In this document: piece by piece, positions 46,474 to 56,930 of the stretch | Numbering within the stretch: position 1 is the stretch's first letter | Layout of the letters: every line of letters begins with the position of its first letter | Assembly (NCBI GenBank): GCA_039105265.1 | Contig: JAPFFF010000065.1 | Coordinates: forward strand, 620,001-684,000 | Direction: 5' to 3' | DNA length: 64,000 bases | From: Tritrichomonas musculus | Lineage: Eukaryota > Parabasalia > Tritrichomonadida > Tritrichomonadidae | The notes under the pieces: generated by a model | Told to the model about the DNA's origin: nothing | Database searches by the model: none | The model's input: the letters and a program-made list of their open reading frames with translations, nothing else | Made by a program: the position numbers and the translations under genes

Positions 46474-47052
46474 TTATTGGAAAAAACCAATTCCATCAAG
46501 CTTTGATTTTTTTACAAACTCTTCAAAAGAAATACGTAAATCGTTGTCATAAGCTATCTCTTCTAGAAGTAATAATAAATCCTTTAAAGCATTATCATTT
46601 TTTTCTCCATTCCATGGTTTAATTTTAACCAAATTTTTAGGGTTAGTTAATCCTGATCCTGAAGAGTCATCGATTAAAAGAATTTTTTGAATTGGTCTTC
46701 CAATAATATTTAGATTCTTAACAAAATACCCGTTAACCATTATGCATGAGTTTTTGTAAAAACAGTGATTTTCTTTTACATTTGGTAATATTTTATCAAT
46801 TATTAAATTAGCATATTCTTTATTTGAAGCTGTGAAAATATAAATGTCATATATTTTAGATATTCTTTCCAAAAAATAGTGTAAATAAGGTCTCATTTGA
46901 ACATAAAATCTTCTTCTCTTGACTGTAATTGTAAAATAATTTTTTTTATCTAAATTTATTGGTGGCAGCAACGTTACATGAACTAATGTGTCATCTAAAT
47001 CAAATGCAACAGCTGGCTTTGATGTAATAATTTCTGAGAATGATTTGTGCAT
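46474..47052 (-). CDS. FCP1/SCP-type (HAD) CTD-like phosphatase
   Basis: 192 aa, ATG at 47052. It is a compact NIF/FCP1 domain: motif I AFDLDDTLVH (D-x-D-x-T/L nucleophile), then KRRRFYVQMRPYLHYFLERI and YDIYIFTASNKEYANLIID (motif II region), and the C-terminal KILLIDDSSGSGLTNPKNLVKI with the DD pair of motif III. Length and order match small CTD phosphatases of the SCP type. Likely substrate is a phospho-Ser protein such as the RNA polymerase II tail, but many small members have other targets. It is intact and stands alone. Confidence 0.87.
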   Translation of the reverse strand: MHKSFSEIITSKPAVAFDLDDTLVHVTLLPPINLDKKNYFTITVKRRRFYVQMRPYLHYFLERISKIYDIYIFTASNKEYANLIIDKILPNVKENHCFYKNSCIMVNGYFVKNLNIIGRPIQKILLIDDSSGSGLTNPKNLVKIKPWNGEKNDNALKDLLLLLEEIAYDNDLRISFEEFVKKSKLDGIGFFQ

Positions 47053-47723
47053 GCTTGTATAATTTTGATTTTTTTAAAAATGAGTAAAATTAGAATCTGG
47101 AAAAATTGAACGATGATAGATTTTAAAAAGTCGATAATCATTCAAAAAGTTTTCAATCTTGAAAAATTTAATTCTCAATTTTTATTTTTTTGAATTTCCG
47201 AATTATTTTCAAAGATTTTTAATTTTTTTTTCTGGAGTTCTAATTGAATTTTGAATTATATAAAATTTGAATTTTGAAAGCAAAAAACTAATAAATATAT
47301 ATTAATTCTAAAATTTATTAATAATAAAAAAATAAATATAACTTAATATATATAATTTAAATATAAAATCATATTTATTTATAAATAATTGGCAACTTTT
47401 TTTTGGGTGTTTAAAAAATCTTACATTTTCGGTCTTTTATAAAATTGAATTATATCATTGAAAATATTAAGAGATAATTCAATTGTTTATAACAAAAATT
47501 TTACATAAAAGAAAATTTTCTTTTATGTAAAATTCTTTCTTTTGAAAGAAAGAATTTTTTTATAAAATTCCATGATGCTTGTAGGATAAAATTGACCTTC
47601 AAAATTAGTTGGACTGTAACCAATGACCAATTTTATTTAGATTTTGGGTATGATTTGTATCTGCCATTTATATATAACAAGCTTTAATTTTACATATATT
47701 CATTCTAAAAAATTGGTTTTTAT
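47053..47723. other. Intergenic region with two adjacent perfect palindromes
   Basis: AT-rich; the palindromes at 47497-47558 are the only structure seen. Confidence 0.6.
47497..47558. repeat. Adjacent palindromes
   Basis: A perfect 38-bp palindrome (47497-47534, centre AAAATTTT) abuts and overlaps a second one with 14-bp arms and a 2-base spacer (47529-47558, AAAATTCTTTCTTT and its complement). Together they could form a double hairpin or a cruciform. Confidence 0.75.
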
Positions 47724-48465
47724 TTAAATGTAATAAAAATAATTTGGGTTTCCATAATTAACTTTAATTCCTGCAGGTACTGAGATTCGACTCAATAATG
47801 AGCATTCATCGAAAGCATATTCTTTAATTGTAGTTAATGATGAAGGAATTTCGAAAGAGAATTGCTTTAATGATGTACATTGATAAAATGCATGGTGCCC
47901 AATTGAAGTTACAGATGAAGGAATTGTGATTTGTGTTAATGCATGCAATTCTCGAAAGGCAATACATTCAATTGCCTATAATGATGATGAACTTTCAAAT
48001 GAGATTCTTATCTAATGATGTACATTTAGAGAGAAAACTTTGTTCAATTGTTTTTAATGATGATGGAATTGTTATTTGCGTTTTTTACCGATTGAAGTCA
48101 ATGATGAAGGAATTTCAAATGAGATTTGCATTAATGATGAACATCCACTGAAAGCATAATTCTCCATTGATAGTTATTGATAATGAAATTGAGATATATT
48201 TTAATGATGAGCATCGACAAAAAACTCTTTTTTTGAATTGTAGTTACAGATGATGGAATTACAATTTCTTTTAATGATGAACATCCGCAGAAAAAGATTG
48301 TAGTTATAAATGACTGAATTGATATTTCATCTAACAATGAGCATTCTTTGAAATCGCATGGGTCAATTGCTTTTAGTGATGATGGTATTGCAATTTTTGT
48401 TAATAATGAGATTTCCTCGAAGCCATAAGATACAATTGTGGTTATAGATGAAGGAATTGCAATAT
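47724..48465 (-). pseudogene. BspA-like LRR protein, pseudogene
   Basis: Several minus-strand frames hold BspA LRR units. From upstream: IAIPSSITTIVSYGFEEISLL, CGCSSLKEIVIPSSVTTIQK, then decayed units, and finally ITIPSSVTSIGHHAFYQCTSL and EIPSSLTTIKEYAFDECSLL before a stop. Frame changes and stops lie between the units, so no product longer than two repeats is possible. No N-terminal region or signal is seen. It is a relic of the same family as the 20504 gene. Confidence 0.75.
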
Positions 48466-48653
48466 TATATTTCTATAGAATAATGTGAGAAGTAAAAAAT
48501 GATTAAAATGTATAACCGTGTTTATTTAAACTTAAGAGCAAAAGAAAATATATAAAATGGAATGATTAGGTAAAAGCTGAAAAAATATAAATGTTTATTT
48601 CAAATACTTAAAAATTGACCTAAATGGCCAAAACATGAAAAGAAAAAAAAAAA

Positions 48654-49547
48654 TTATTGTGTCATTCGTTTGTTGATTGCTAAAATGAAACCAGAAACAG
48701 AGTTATTTGGAATATCAGAGTGATGCTTACCGTTATCCGTCAAAAATGCTTTTAAGTTAATTTTGGCGAGTAATTGACCATCTTGATCGATGAGATTTTG
48801 TTCTTCCAATTCCGCTGAAACTTCAATTTGCTTAACATGATGATCTTCATAACTTTTGAAAGATAAGCTAAAACTACTTATGAAGCAGCCAAGTTGGTAA
48901 TCTTGTAAATGTATTTTTTTATGCTTTTTTCCAAAGCTAACTGTACCTGAATTTCCAACTTTTTCTGAATCAAAGTCAGCACACATAATTCTGTGATCGT
49001 TTCCATTGTAAATGATGGAACTTCCATAAACTTCACCAGTTCCAGATACTTCATGTCGATCTTGAATTGTAGATTGACCTTTTAATGTGAATGATCCATC
49101 TAGTAAACAAAATTCTATTTTTGAATTGTATTTATTTAAGTGATGGTCATCATCTGGATATTCTACTCCTGATGATGATAAAGCTGATTTGTAGAATACT
49201 GGATTGCATAATGGTAAAATACGTTCAACATTTGTTTTTACATTGGTTAGCATATCAACACTTGTATTTTTATAGCCTAAGGTAGCAAATATTACAACAG
49301 TAATTATTGAGTCGAAGGATTCTGAATTGCCGGATGCATCATTCAATCGGAGTCTTGGAGTAACAACGATTTCTCTATCATTTACCTGAATATTTGAAAC
49401 GTCATATAATATTCTTTTTAAATGATGATCAGTTGATGGATACTCGATTAGTATTTTCGAGAATCCAATAATGAATTTATCAACTTTATCACTAAAAGTG
49501 AAAGTATGAGAAATATTGCTTTTGATTTCTGCAGAAAGAATTTCCAT
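48654..49547 (-). CDS. Unknown protein with repeated DHH motifs
   Basis: 297 aa, ATG at 49547. I do not recognise the family. It is beta-strand-rich and soluble, without signal or membrane segment. Three places share a DHH motif: YPSTDHHLKRILYDVSNIQV, YPDDDHHLNKYNSKIEF and YEDHHVKQIEVSAELEE. The first and third lie in homologous ~75-aa units (FIIGFSKILIEYPS... and FISSFSLSFKSYED..., each ending in a LRLNDASGN/KAFLTDNGKH turn and a VIFA/FILA strand). This points to an internal duplication around a middle domain. Metal or ligand binding by the His pairs is possible. The domain style recalls bacterial proteins, so lateral transfer is a possibility only. Confidence 0.75.
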   Translation of the reverse strand: MEILSAEIKSNISHTFTFSDKVDKFIIGFSKILIEYPSTDHHLKRILYDVSNIQVNDREIVVTPRLRLNDASGNSESFDSIITVVIFATLGYKNTSVDMLTNVKTNVERILPLCNPVFYKSALSSSGVEYPDDDHHLNKYNSKIEFCLLDGSFTLKGQSTIQDRHEVSGTGEVYGSSIIYNGNDHRIMCADFDSEKVGNSGTVSFGKKHKKIHLQDYQLGCFISSFSLSFKSYEDHHVKQIEVSAELEEQNLIDQDGQLLAKINLKAFLTDNGKHHSDIPNNSVSGFILAINKRMTQ

Positions 49548-49695
49548 ATATATGCAAAATTTTGATTATTTTAATTGAAAATTCAATATATTCAGAAAAA
49601 TTGAAATACTTATATAAAAAAATTGATACTTATATATAATTTGTTGTAAGTATTAGCTAATATAAACATTAACAGATATATAAAAAGAAGGCAAT

Positions 49696-50270
49696 ATTAT
49701 CATTGAATATGTTCACAAATTTGGAGCACATTCATGGGGGAGAATAATACCATTTTTACCAGGAAGGACGCCACGTCAAGTGAGAGAAGTTAATCACATT
49801 GAATAGGCAGAGGAATAAGATAGCTTAATAATGGCTCTTGTTTCAAAAATAGGCAAAAAATGGGCTCTTACATCTCAATCTTCCCATCACAGAACAGACA
49901 TTGCAATTAAAAACAGATATTTTGTTCTCAAAAGAAAAGAGCAAAAAGTAATTAGAAACAATTTATTTTCACAACTATCAAAAAAAAAGAAAAAGACAAC
50001 TCAATATTTAAATTTGGTAACAGGCTCAGTATTCAATTACAACCAAATTTAAATATATCAACTGGAAACTCTCAATCATTAACATATAATGATACTTTTG
50101 AAAATAGAATTACAGAATTGAATTCTTATGATAAACAACAATCAACTGATTTTGAAACAAATGATGTAATTGAAGAAGAAAATTATAATATTGATATGCT
50201 TGATTATGATAATGATTTTCAAATCAATGATATTTTTAATAATGATTTCGATTTTCAATTTTTTGCATGA
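49696..50270 (+). pseudogene. Myb-like DNA-binding protein, pseudogene
   Basis: In one frame from 49696: EYVHKFGAHSWGRIIPFLPG then RTPRQVREVNHIE (first Myb repeat end), two stops, then ALVSKIGKKWALTSQSSHH and RTDIAIKNRYFVLKRK (second repeat, third helix). A frame change near 50,050 leads to an acidic Asn-rich tail (SYDKQQSTDFETNDVIEEEN...) ending at 50270. Trichomonads have many two-repeat Myb proteins of this kind. Two in-frame stops between the repeats and one frame change mark it as dead. Confidence 0.72.
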
Positions 50271-50402
50271 TTTTGGATGGCATCATCATTGGTGACAATC
50301 CAAATAATATGTTATTTACAAATATTTACAAATAAACATGATTTTTTTCGAAAATAGCAAATTAAAGAATTCAAGATTTTTTTTATAAAATGAAATTTTA
50401 AT

Positions 50403-51180
50403 TCAGTCATTAATTTCATTAATACTCAAATCATTGCCTGTTTTTTTAATTTTGCATCCATATTTTTGCATTTTCACATTATAATTAAAATCAACAATAA
50501 TGAGATTATTAGTAAATTTGGATAAAATCTCTGAGAATTTATTTTGTTCAATTTGATTGATGGAACTCTCTGCATTTAATCCCATTTAAGCTCAAAAAGA
50601 ATGGCTGGCTTGTTAATTCCATGTTTAGGAATAAAAACAAGATCTAAAAATCCAATCCCTGAAGGCCTCTCACGAGAAATTGTTTAAAATTTACTTGCAG
50701 TATAGTATGTAATTGATATGACACAGCTCAATGAGTTTTCGTCATTATATTTTAACAAAGATATTGATTCATGATGAACTCTCCCTATTATTTCACCTAC
50801 TTTATCTGCATCCATATTAAGTGTAGCGTCCAAAAGTTCATCTGAATGCTTAATTACTTCCGAAATAGCTGGCCAATCACATTGCTTAATAATGGTTCTA
50901 AATACAGAAAATAATTCATTATTTGGAATGAATACTTCATTTTTGGTTTCAATAAAAACCAAGATATCCAGTGTGCACAAGAAAAGTTAAAACATCATCT
51001 TTGTTTTTAATTTCATTTATATGTAATAAAATTTTGAAAGAATCCTCGAAAGAAAGTATTCCAATTGGATTCTTTTCATTTTGAAAAATAGATTTTTTAG
51101 CAAAATAATAAGCATTAGGTTTTATTTTAAAACTTACAAGATGAAAATTTTTTAAAATCAAACAGACCTTCACAAATTTT
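50403..51180 (-). pseudogene. AAA-ATPase-like/PD-(D/E)XK gene, C-terminal half
   Basis: Minus-strand fragments in two frames: DVLTFLVHTGYLGF, then FIETKNEVFIPNNELFSVFR and HSDELLDATLNMDADKVGEI, then YYTASK, and SRERPSGIGFLDLVFIPKHG with ILFELKW. The last matches the PD-(D/E)XK nuclease core (D then ExK) that follows the AAA-like ATPase in a family of bacterial origin common in some anaerobic protists. The N-terminal Walker part is missing here. A matching N-terminal half lies at 58927-59625. Frame changes and stops are present. Confidence 0.65.
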
Positions 51181-51413
51181 GAATGCGATATCTCGACTTC
51201 TTACAGTTCATATCCATTAAGAAGATAGCGTTTATATTTATGATATATTTTATATGATAAACAGCATATTTAAAATTTTTTTTATTTGAAAAAACAAATA
51301 TTCTAAATCAAACATACCTTCACAAATTTCGTAAGTGATATTAGGGCGTAAATATAGTGTCACTTTTTTATCGTTGCATCCCATATCTTTGATCTTTTTC
51401 ATTATCCAAATAA

Positions 51414-51999
51414 TCAATATTTGTCTAAAATAATCATTTTCCCAGATGAATTGAAATCGGATGAATAATTGGGCTTTGTTGCCTTTGGATTCTGATTACC
51501 TTTAAATAAAACAGGATGATCGCATATTTGCTGCATTTGTTCACTTTTTTCGTTTGGTTTTTTAAAGCGATTAGTAACAAATATGATGAAAATGACAAAC
51601 GAAGACACTTTTGCTGCTGTGGCGTAATTGGGCAATATACATTTGATTAAAATATGGATAAGGAAAACCATAAGAATGATATGGAAATGATGGTTGATTT
51701 GACTTTTCTTGATTTGGTTGTTGTTCACCTTGATTTGGGAAGGGAAATTCATAAGGAGGATGCGGAATTGATGGATATTGATAGCCTGGAGGAAATTGAC
51801 TTTGGTTTTGGTTGTTATTAGAACCATTAGCATTATCAGGAGACTGCTTGGTCTGGGGAGGAAATGGATAAGGATATCTTTGAGGAGATACTTTGTATTG
51901 CTGGTTGCAATTATTTGTAGATGCACTTGAATTATTGCTTGAATTTATTTGATTTTGATTTGTAGAATTGTTTGAAGTTTTCTGATTCTTACTTATCAT
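51414..51999 (-). pseudogene. Q/N/P-rich + SNF2-fragment gene, copy A (truncated pseudogene)
   Basis: It starts at MISKNQKTSNNSTNQNQ with an Asn/Gln-rich, then Pro/Tyr/Phe-rich stretch (YPYPFPPQTKQS, PPYEFPFPNQ). In a second frame it shows MQQICDHPVLFKGNQ and SSGKMIILDKY, the start of an SNF2 helicase C-terminal lobe. The remaining SNF2 part present in copy B (to 59664) is deleted here: about 370 bases are missing between 51,417 and 51,419. The shared frame change shows the gene was already dead before the duplication. Confidence 0.7.
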
Positions 52000-52522
52000 T
52001 TCTTTTCAAGTTTGAAAAAAAAAAGAAAAAATTGACTTGACAATCATAGGTCAATTTTCACCTTTTATCGGTGGCCAAATATAACTGGTCAAGTAAGTTT
52101 TTGAAATTGTTTAGTAATTTTGCAAGTAAGGTTTTATATAAAACAGCGGTTGCTCAGAAAATTGCATGGTTCGCAGAATTTAAATTATATTAAATTTTAT
52201 TATTGATTTCAGAGATAAAATTTTTGAATTGATATTGATATCAGAAAAATGGATCAATTATCGATATCGAAAATCCAGACTTAACAAACCTAATTTTTTT
52301 GTCAAAAACTGATTTTGGAATTTGATCAATTAATTCTTTTATATCATCATCTTCTGAATTTTTATTTAAATGCATAAGATCTTGTTGAATTTGTATAAAT
52401 AATTTGATTTTTTATTTCATCTATTAAAATATTCTCAATTTTCATTAAAATTTTTAAACTTTTTGAAAAAAAAATTATAAACTGTTTTCTCTCAATTTTA
52501 TAAAAACATAAAATATAATTGA
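52000..52522. other. Intergenic/promoter region of RCC1-TKL gene A with a decayed TIR end
   Basis: AT-rich, divergent between the SNF2 relic and the kinase. Positions 52237-52292 resemble the right end of the 42882 TIR family (GATATCAGAAAAATGG..., AATTATCGAT, ...TTAACAAACCTA); the same relic is at 60825-60880, so it predates the duplication. Confidence 0.5.
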
Positions 52523-54814
52523 ATGAAGGTTTGTGGATGTAACAAAAATTCCGAACTTGCAGAAAAATCAAACAAACAAAATTCAGGTGGAATTCCATTC
52601 ATCTGCCCTCCACGCGACTCCCATCTCAACATTTCTTCACTTTCATCCTTTTCAGCATGCAAAAATCACACGATATGGATCACTAACGAAGGAACATTAT
52701 ATGCAGTTGGTGACAATAAAGATGGGCGAATCCTTGGAACACATAATAAAGAAGTTATCAAAGAATCCCAACGACTTGAACTGAAAGACAAGGAAGGTCG
52801 TCCTTGCCAACTTATTTCAGCTGTTTGTGGCGGTTGTTACACTCTGTACCTTTTTTCTAGTTCCAGTTCAAAGAACAACCAGCTTGCATATGTTCATAAA
52901 GATCACAAAAGGGGCACTCCAGTTTTTGTGAGTATAAATGGTCACAATCCTATTCATCTTTTTGGTGGCTTTTGCCCAGCAGCAGCAGTCGACGCAGAAG
53001 GATCAATATTTTATATAACATCAGGAGACATGGAGGCAGGAAGAGAGAATATTGAAAAGTCAGTCCTTCCACAGAGTGAGAAGCCAGTCAGCATCGCCTG
53101 CTGCAGGTCATTCGTCATTGCATCTGGCTCGAGTGGTCGAGTCTTCTGTGCAAGTGTTCCATGTTTTAGTGAGGCAGGTGGGAAATTGACATTTGGAATA
53201 GTGAAAGAACTTGAAGGGAAAGAAATCATCGAAGTGTCAGGCACAGATGAGCACTGTCTGGCAGTTTGTAAAGATGGGCGAGTCTTTGTCCGTGGATCAG
53301 ATTTCCATGGCAGTCTGGGCATTGGTCGACGATCATATGCACACGAATTCACAGAAATTTCAGGACTGAAACACAAAATCATTTCAGCCTCAGCTGGCAG
53401 TGATCATTCACTTTTCATCACATCAGAAGGGAAGGTCCTCGCGTGTGGATATAACCGTTGTGGCGAGCTCCTCACCACTGAACCAGGCTCCGATATTTTC
53501 ACACCAGCTGAGACAACGATCAGAGGCGGTGCATCATTCTGCATAGCAGGAAGTTCTATTTCATTTGTTTTTGTTGGGACAGAACCGCCAGCAAACACGC
53601 CAAACAGACGAATCAAAGAAAAAGTGACACATAAAGCATCACCAACATTAAAAAAAGTGACAAGTGGCAGCAGAAGCATTGAGGGTCGAGTGAGGATTTT
53701 GGAGGAAGAGAACGCAGCGCTGAAAGCGAAGGTGGAGTCGCAGGAAAGAGAACTGACGATTCTGAGGGACGATAAGAAGAATCTCGAGGAGGAGCTGTCA
53801 CAGAAATGCTCAGAATTGAATAAATCGGTTTCCGCAAATAAACGTCTTCGAGAAGAACTGGAGAAACTGAGGAAAGAACGAGACATTCTGAAAAAAAGTG
53901 TCAATAGTCGGAAAGACGACATTTTGAAGGAATCCTCGAAAAGCAGTCAAGAAGGAAAACGAGATATCGCGATCATTGATGTTTCTACGATTGACTCGCT
54001 TGAGAAAGTGCGAAAGATTGGGCGTGGAGTGACATCAGAAGTGTTCGAAGTTTTGCGCAAGGAGCGACTTGCGCTGAAGCAGCTCGAGGTTGACATTTAT
54101 GAGAAAGAAGGAAAATCGTCGGGCAGCGACGATGAAAACGATGCTGTAAATGCGAACAACGCGGAACGATTCAAGCGATTTCTTCAAGAGTACGAAATCA
54201 TCAACAGTCTCGATCACGCGAACATTGTCCGCGCAGTTGGTTTCTGCTTTGGTGATTCGGGTCACAGTCCGTCGATTCTGTTTGAGTTTTGCGCGAGCAA
54301 CCTGAAGCGCCGCATCAAGAAGCTGACGGCATCGGAGCGAGTTGGAGTGATCGTTGAAGTGAGCTCGGCGATGGAGTCGGTGCACTCGGCAGGCGTGATC
54401 CACCGCGACCTGAAGCTTGAGAACATCCTTCTTGACGACGACAACCACGCGAAGGTGAGCGACTTCGGTCTTTCGGGATTCATCGAGCAGGAATCGGGAG
54501 GATGGAGCCGCACGCAGATGGTTGGCACGGCGAGCTACATGGCGCCAGAGCTTGTGCAAGGCCGAAAAGACTACGACGAGAAAGTTGATGTTTACGCGTT
54601 TGGCGTTGTTGTCTTCATGATTGTGACGAAGGGCGAGCGCCCAGGCATCAGCGCGTTCGACGTTGGGAACGGGAAGAAGGCGGCGATTCCGATGAGCGTC
54701 AGCCGCTTCTCGAGGAACCTGATCGAGAAGTGCTGGTCATTCAAAGCATCAGATCGCCCGTCATTTTCAGAGATCAACGATCTTCTTCGAGGAAACGAAG
54801 ACAAGCTCATTTAG
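52523..54814 (+). CDS. RCC1-repeat / coiled-coil / TKL protein kinase, copy A
   Basis: 763 aa, ATG at 52523. Residues ~1-350 form an RCC1-like beta-propeller: repeats of G-x-H/Y-T/S-L, EGxVFxxG and GxLG (HTIWITNEGTLYAVGDN, CGGCYTLYLF, DEHCLAVCKDGRVFVRGSD, DHSLFITSEGKVLACGYN). Residues ~385-470 are a coiled coil (RILEEENAALKAKVESQERE...). Residues ~495-755 are a complete TKL kinase: loop KIGRGVTSEVFEV, Lys in LALKQLE, VIHRDLKLEN, VSDFGLSGF, YMAPELV, DVYAFGVVV. All catalytic residues are present, so it should be active. RCC1 propellers often sense ligands or bind GTPases; this coupling is inferred. The kinase half is GC-rich, unlike the N-terminal half. Confidence 0.93.
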   Translation: MKVCGCNKNSELAEKSNKQNSGGIPFICPPRDSHLNISSLSSFSACKNHTIWITNEGTLYAVGDNKDGRILGTHNKEVIKESQRLELKDKEGRPCQLISAVCGGCYTLYLFSSSSSKNNQLAYVHKDHKRGTPVFVSINGHNPIHLFGGFCPAAAVDAEGSIFYITSGDMEAGRENIEKSVLPQSEKPVSIACCRSFVIASGSSGRVFCASVPCFSEAGGKLTFGIVKELEGKEIIEVSGTDEHCLAVCKDGRVFVRGSDFHGSLGIGRRSYAHEFTEISGLKHKIISASAGSDHSLFITSEGKVLACGYNRCGELLTTEPGSDIFTPAETTIRGGASFCIAGSSISFVFVGTEPPANTPNRRIKEKVTHKASPTLKKVTSGSRSIEGRVRILEEENAALKAKVESQERELTILRDDKKNLEEELSQKCSELNKSVSANKRLREELEKLRKERDILKKSVNSRKDDILKESSKSSQEGKRDIAIIDVSTIDSLEKVRKIGRGVTSEVFEVLRKERLALKQLEVDIYEKEGKSSGSDDENDAVNANNAERFKRFLQEYEIINSLDHANIVRAVGFCFGDSGHSPSILFEFCASNLKRRIKKLTASERVGVIVEVSSAMESVHSAGVIHRDLKLENILLDDDNHAKVSDFGLSGFIEQESGGWSRTQMVGTASYMAPELVQGRKDYDEKVDVYAFGVVVFMIVTKGERPGISAFDVGNGKKAAIPMSVSRFSRNLIEKCWSFKASDRPSFSEINDLLRGNEDKLI

Positions 54815-56930
54815 AACTGCAATCTTTTCTCTCTTTATTTGTTTTACTTAACTGATAACTAACTGACTAAATAACCGCTTTTTATTTTATCTTCTTTTTA
54901 TCTCTTTATATATATAAAATTAAAAAGTTTTTTTTCTTCAATGAAGACTTATGCAATTGATGTGATGATTCATCATAAAATGAAGAAATTTTGTTTTTGG
55001 AAGATTTTGAATGGGTTTTTTGATGATTGAAAAAAAAGTATATTTCATGTCACTTTTTTAAAAAATATCAAAGAATGAGTGATTTAATAAATTCTATAAA
55101 AATGAAGAAAAAGCTCAGTATAATTATGTTTATAATGTAATATTAACAAAAACAAACATTACGATACGTTTACGTGCTCGTCAATGCTTCCGATGATGGA
55201 AAATTGAGAAGAGTGTATCTAATGAAAGATGAAGTGTTTCGATCTGCAAAAGTGTTCAATGAGTTACTTATGCCATGTACTATATCGATATTATAAAAAA
55301 ATGAAAACGAACAAAGTCATTCAAATTTTGAGAAGAGCTCTTCTCAAAAATATTGAATTCAACGAATTCATTTGATATTGATAAAATATATAATATAAAG
55401 AAATCTGATCAATATTTTTCTGTTTTTGATTCATGAATTTAATCTAGTGCTGATAAAACCGAATTTTGATCATATAAAAATGACTTTTGGTTTTGAAAAA
55501 AGTTGCCATTTTCACTTCTTTTTATTATCAAATAATGAAGAGTGTCATACATATTAAAAGTCAAATATATGGAGCATACACGCATTATTTATTATATTAT
55601 TGTATCAAACTGTGTTTATTAAAGTTTATAACATATTTTAATTGTCATTTATTGTATCAGAGACAGAAAATTTTGGATGAATTGATCTTTGGTAGAAAAG
55701 AACATCAAAAGCACAAAAATTGTTCAATGAATTCTAAAAATCAAATAGATTATATGAATAAAAAATCAGATATTGAACGAATTAAGTCAATTTTTATTTA
55801 TTGACATTGATATGATATCTTTGAATGAAAGAAAAGTAAATATATAAATTTGCAACAATACCAAATGTACAAATTGAAAATTGATTTTTATGATTGAAAA
55901 TGCATAGAGAAACACAAAAATATTATATTTTTAATGATTTACAAATCAAATCTTTGTTGTGGTCCTTCTTGCGAACTGATGATTAAATAATGGAACACTT
56001 GCTTACTTACAAATGTTTTTTATTACCAGTCTCGATAATAATTATAATAACATTCACTTTCGACTTGTTGCAATCTTCTTTCGATGTGTTATCTTATTTC
56101 TCTCTTTCTCTCAAGACACTCTTTTGTGTCAAAAATAATGATTTCACTTTCTCTACAATCACTGATGTATGAACACCCAAAATAAATATATTAAAATCAA
56201 CTCAAACTAATCATGAACAAAAAAATAGACAAACTCAAAAAATCAAAGCATAAAAAGAATTTTTTTCATAATTAACAACAACAACAAAAAAAAAAAAAAA
56301 AAAAAAAAAACAAGATTAAAGTTATGAGAAATGAGACAATCAACAACCTGGAGAACAAAACAAAAAAGCGAAAATAAATCAATTTCACAAAAAAAAGTCT
56401 TACATCATAATTCGAAGACAAAAACTTTTTCTCATTGTAAGTGATTGATAAAAAGCATCAAAATGAGCGACATTGGAATTTCAACGTTAATGAATATTGA
56501 AATGCAGTCAGTGACTTGCAAAACTGCGACATTGAAATTCATTGATCTTGAATTAATTGATGTCAATGACAAATCAAATGAAAATGATGATGTTTACTCG
56601 TTCTGAGTGCTGATTTTCTTCATAAAGAGTTGGATGAGAGAAGCGAAATATTAAGATGAGTGACAAAATGAAGATGATGGAAGAACAAATGCATTCTTCT
56701 TTCAATAATTTTTCAAAACAATCGATTTAATATGCATTGGAACTTTGAAGCAAATAATCGGAAAAGTTTCAATGATTTTCATTGACGAAATATAAGAAAA
56801 AATAGCTGCAATTTTATCCAATTATCAAATTCAGATTCAGATCTTGATAAAGTTAAATCGCTTGTCAAACAGCATCAAGCAAAACTTCATTCTTATTAAA
56901 CTTTTTTATAAATGAAAACATGAGAATTCA
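54815..56930. other. 3' flank of kinase A and decayed region
   Basis: 54815-55379 repeats in unit B without visible difference. It includes a 44-codon coding-like stretch at ~55,162-55,296 (RYVYVLVNASDDGKLRRVYL...) that ends in TAA. Beyond 55,400 the sequence is AT-rich, with a 25-base A run (56286-56310) and weak ORFs (55487-55804; 56463-56606) I do not support as genes. Confidence 0.5.

Larger units (their letters stand above)
51419..55379. repeat. Segmental duplication unit A
   Basis: Aligns with 60008-64000. The offset is 8,589-8,590 bases upstream and 8,621 within and beyond the kinase gene; the change is a ~31-base insertion in unit B just before its kinase gene. It includes the SNF2-fragment relic, the promoter region, the RCC1-TKL gene and ~565 bases of 3' flank. 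The unit continues past the window's right end in copy B. Confidence 0.92.

Noticed and set aside
53404-53922. 172-codon antisense ORF opposite the RCC1/coiled-coil part
   Set aside because: Ser/Leu/Phe-rich mirror of a Glu/Lys/Arg-rich coiled coil; a shadow frame.
54035-54559. 174-codon antisense ORF opposite the kinase domain (and its twin at 62656-63180)
   Set aside because: Arises from the GC-rich codon pattern of the sense kinase; no domain, and identical only because the sense strand is identical.
55487-55804. 105-codon ORF downstream of kinase A
   Set aside because: No recognisable domain; Ile/Lys/Tyr-rich as expected from AT-rich non-coding DNA.
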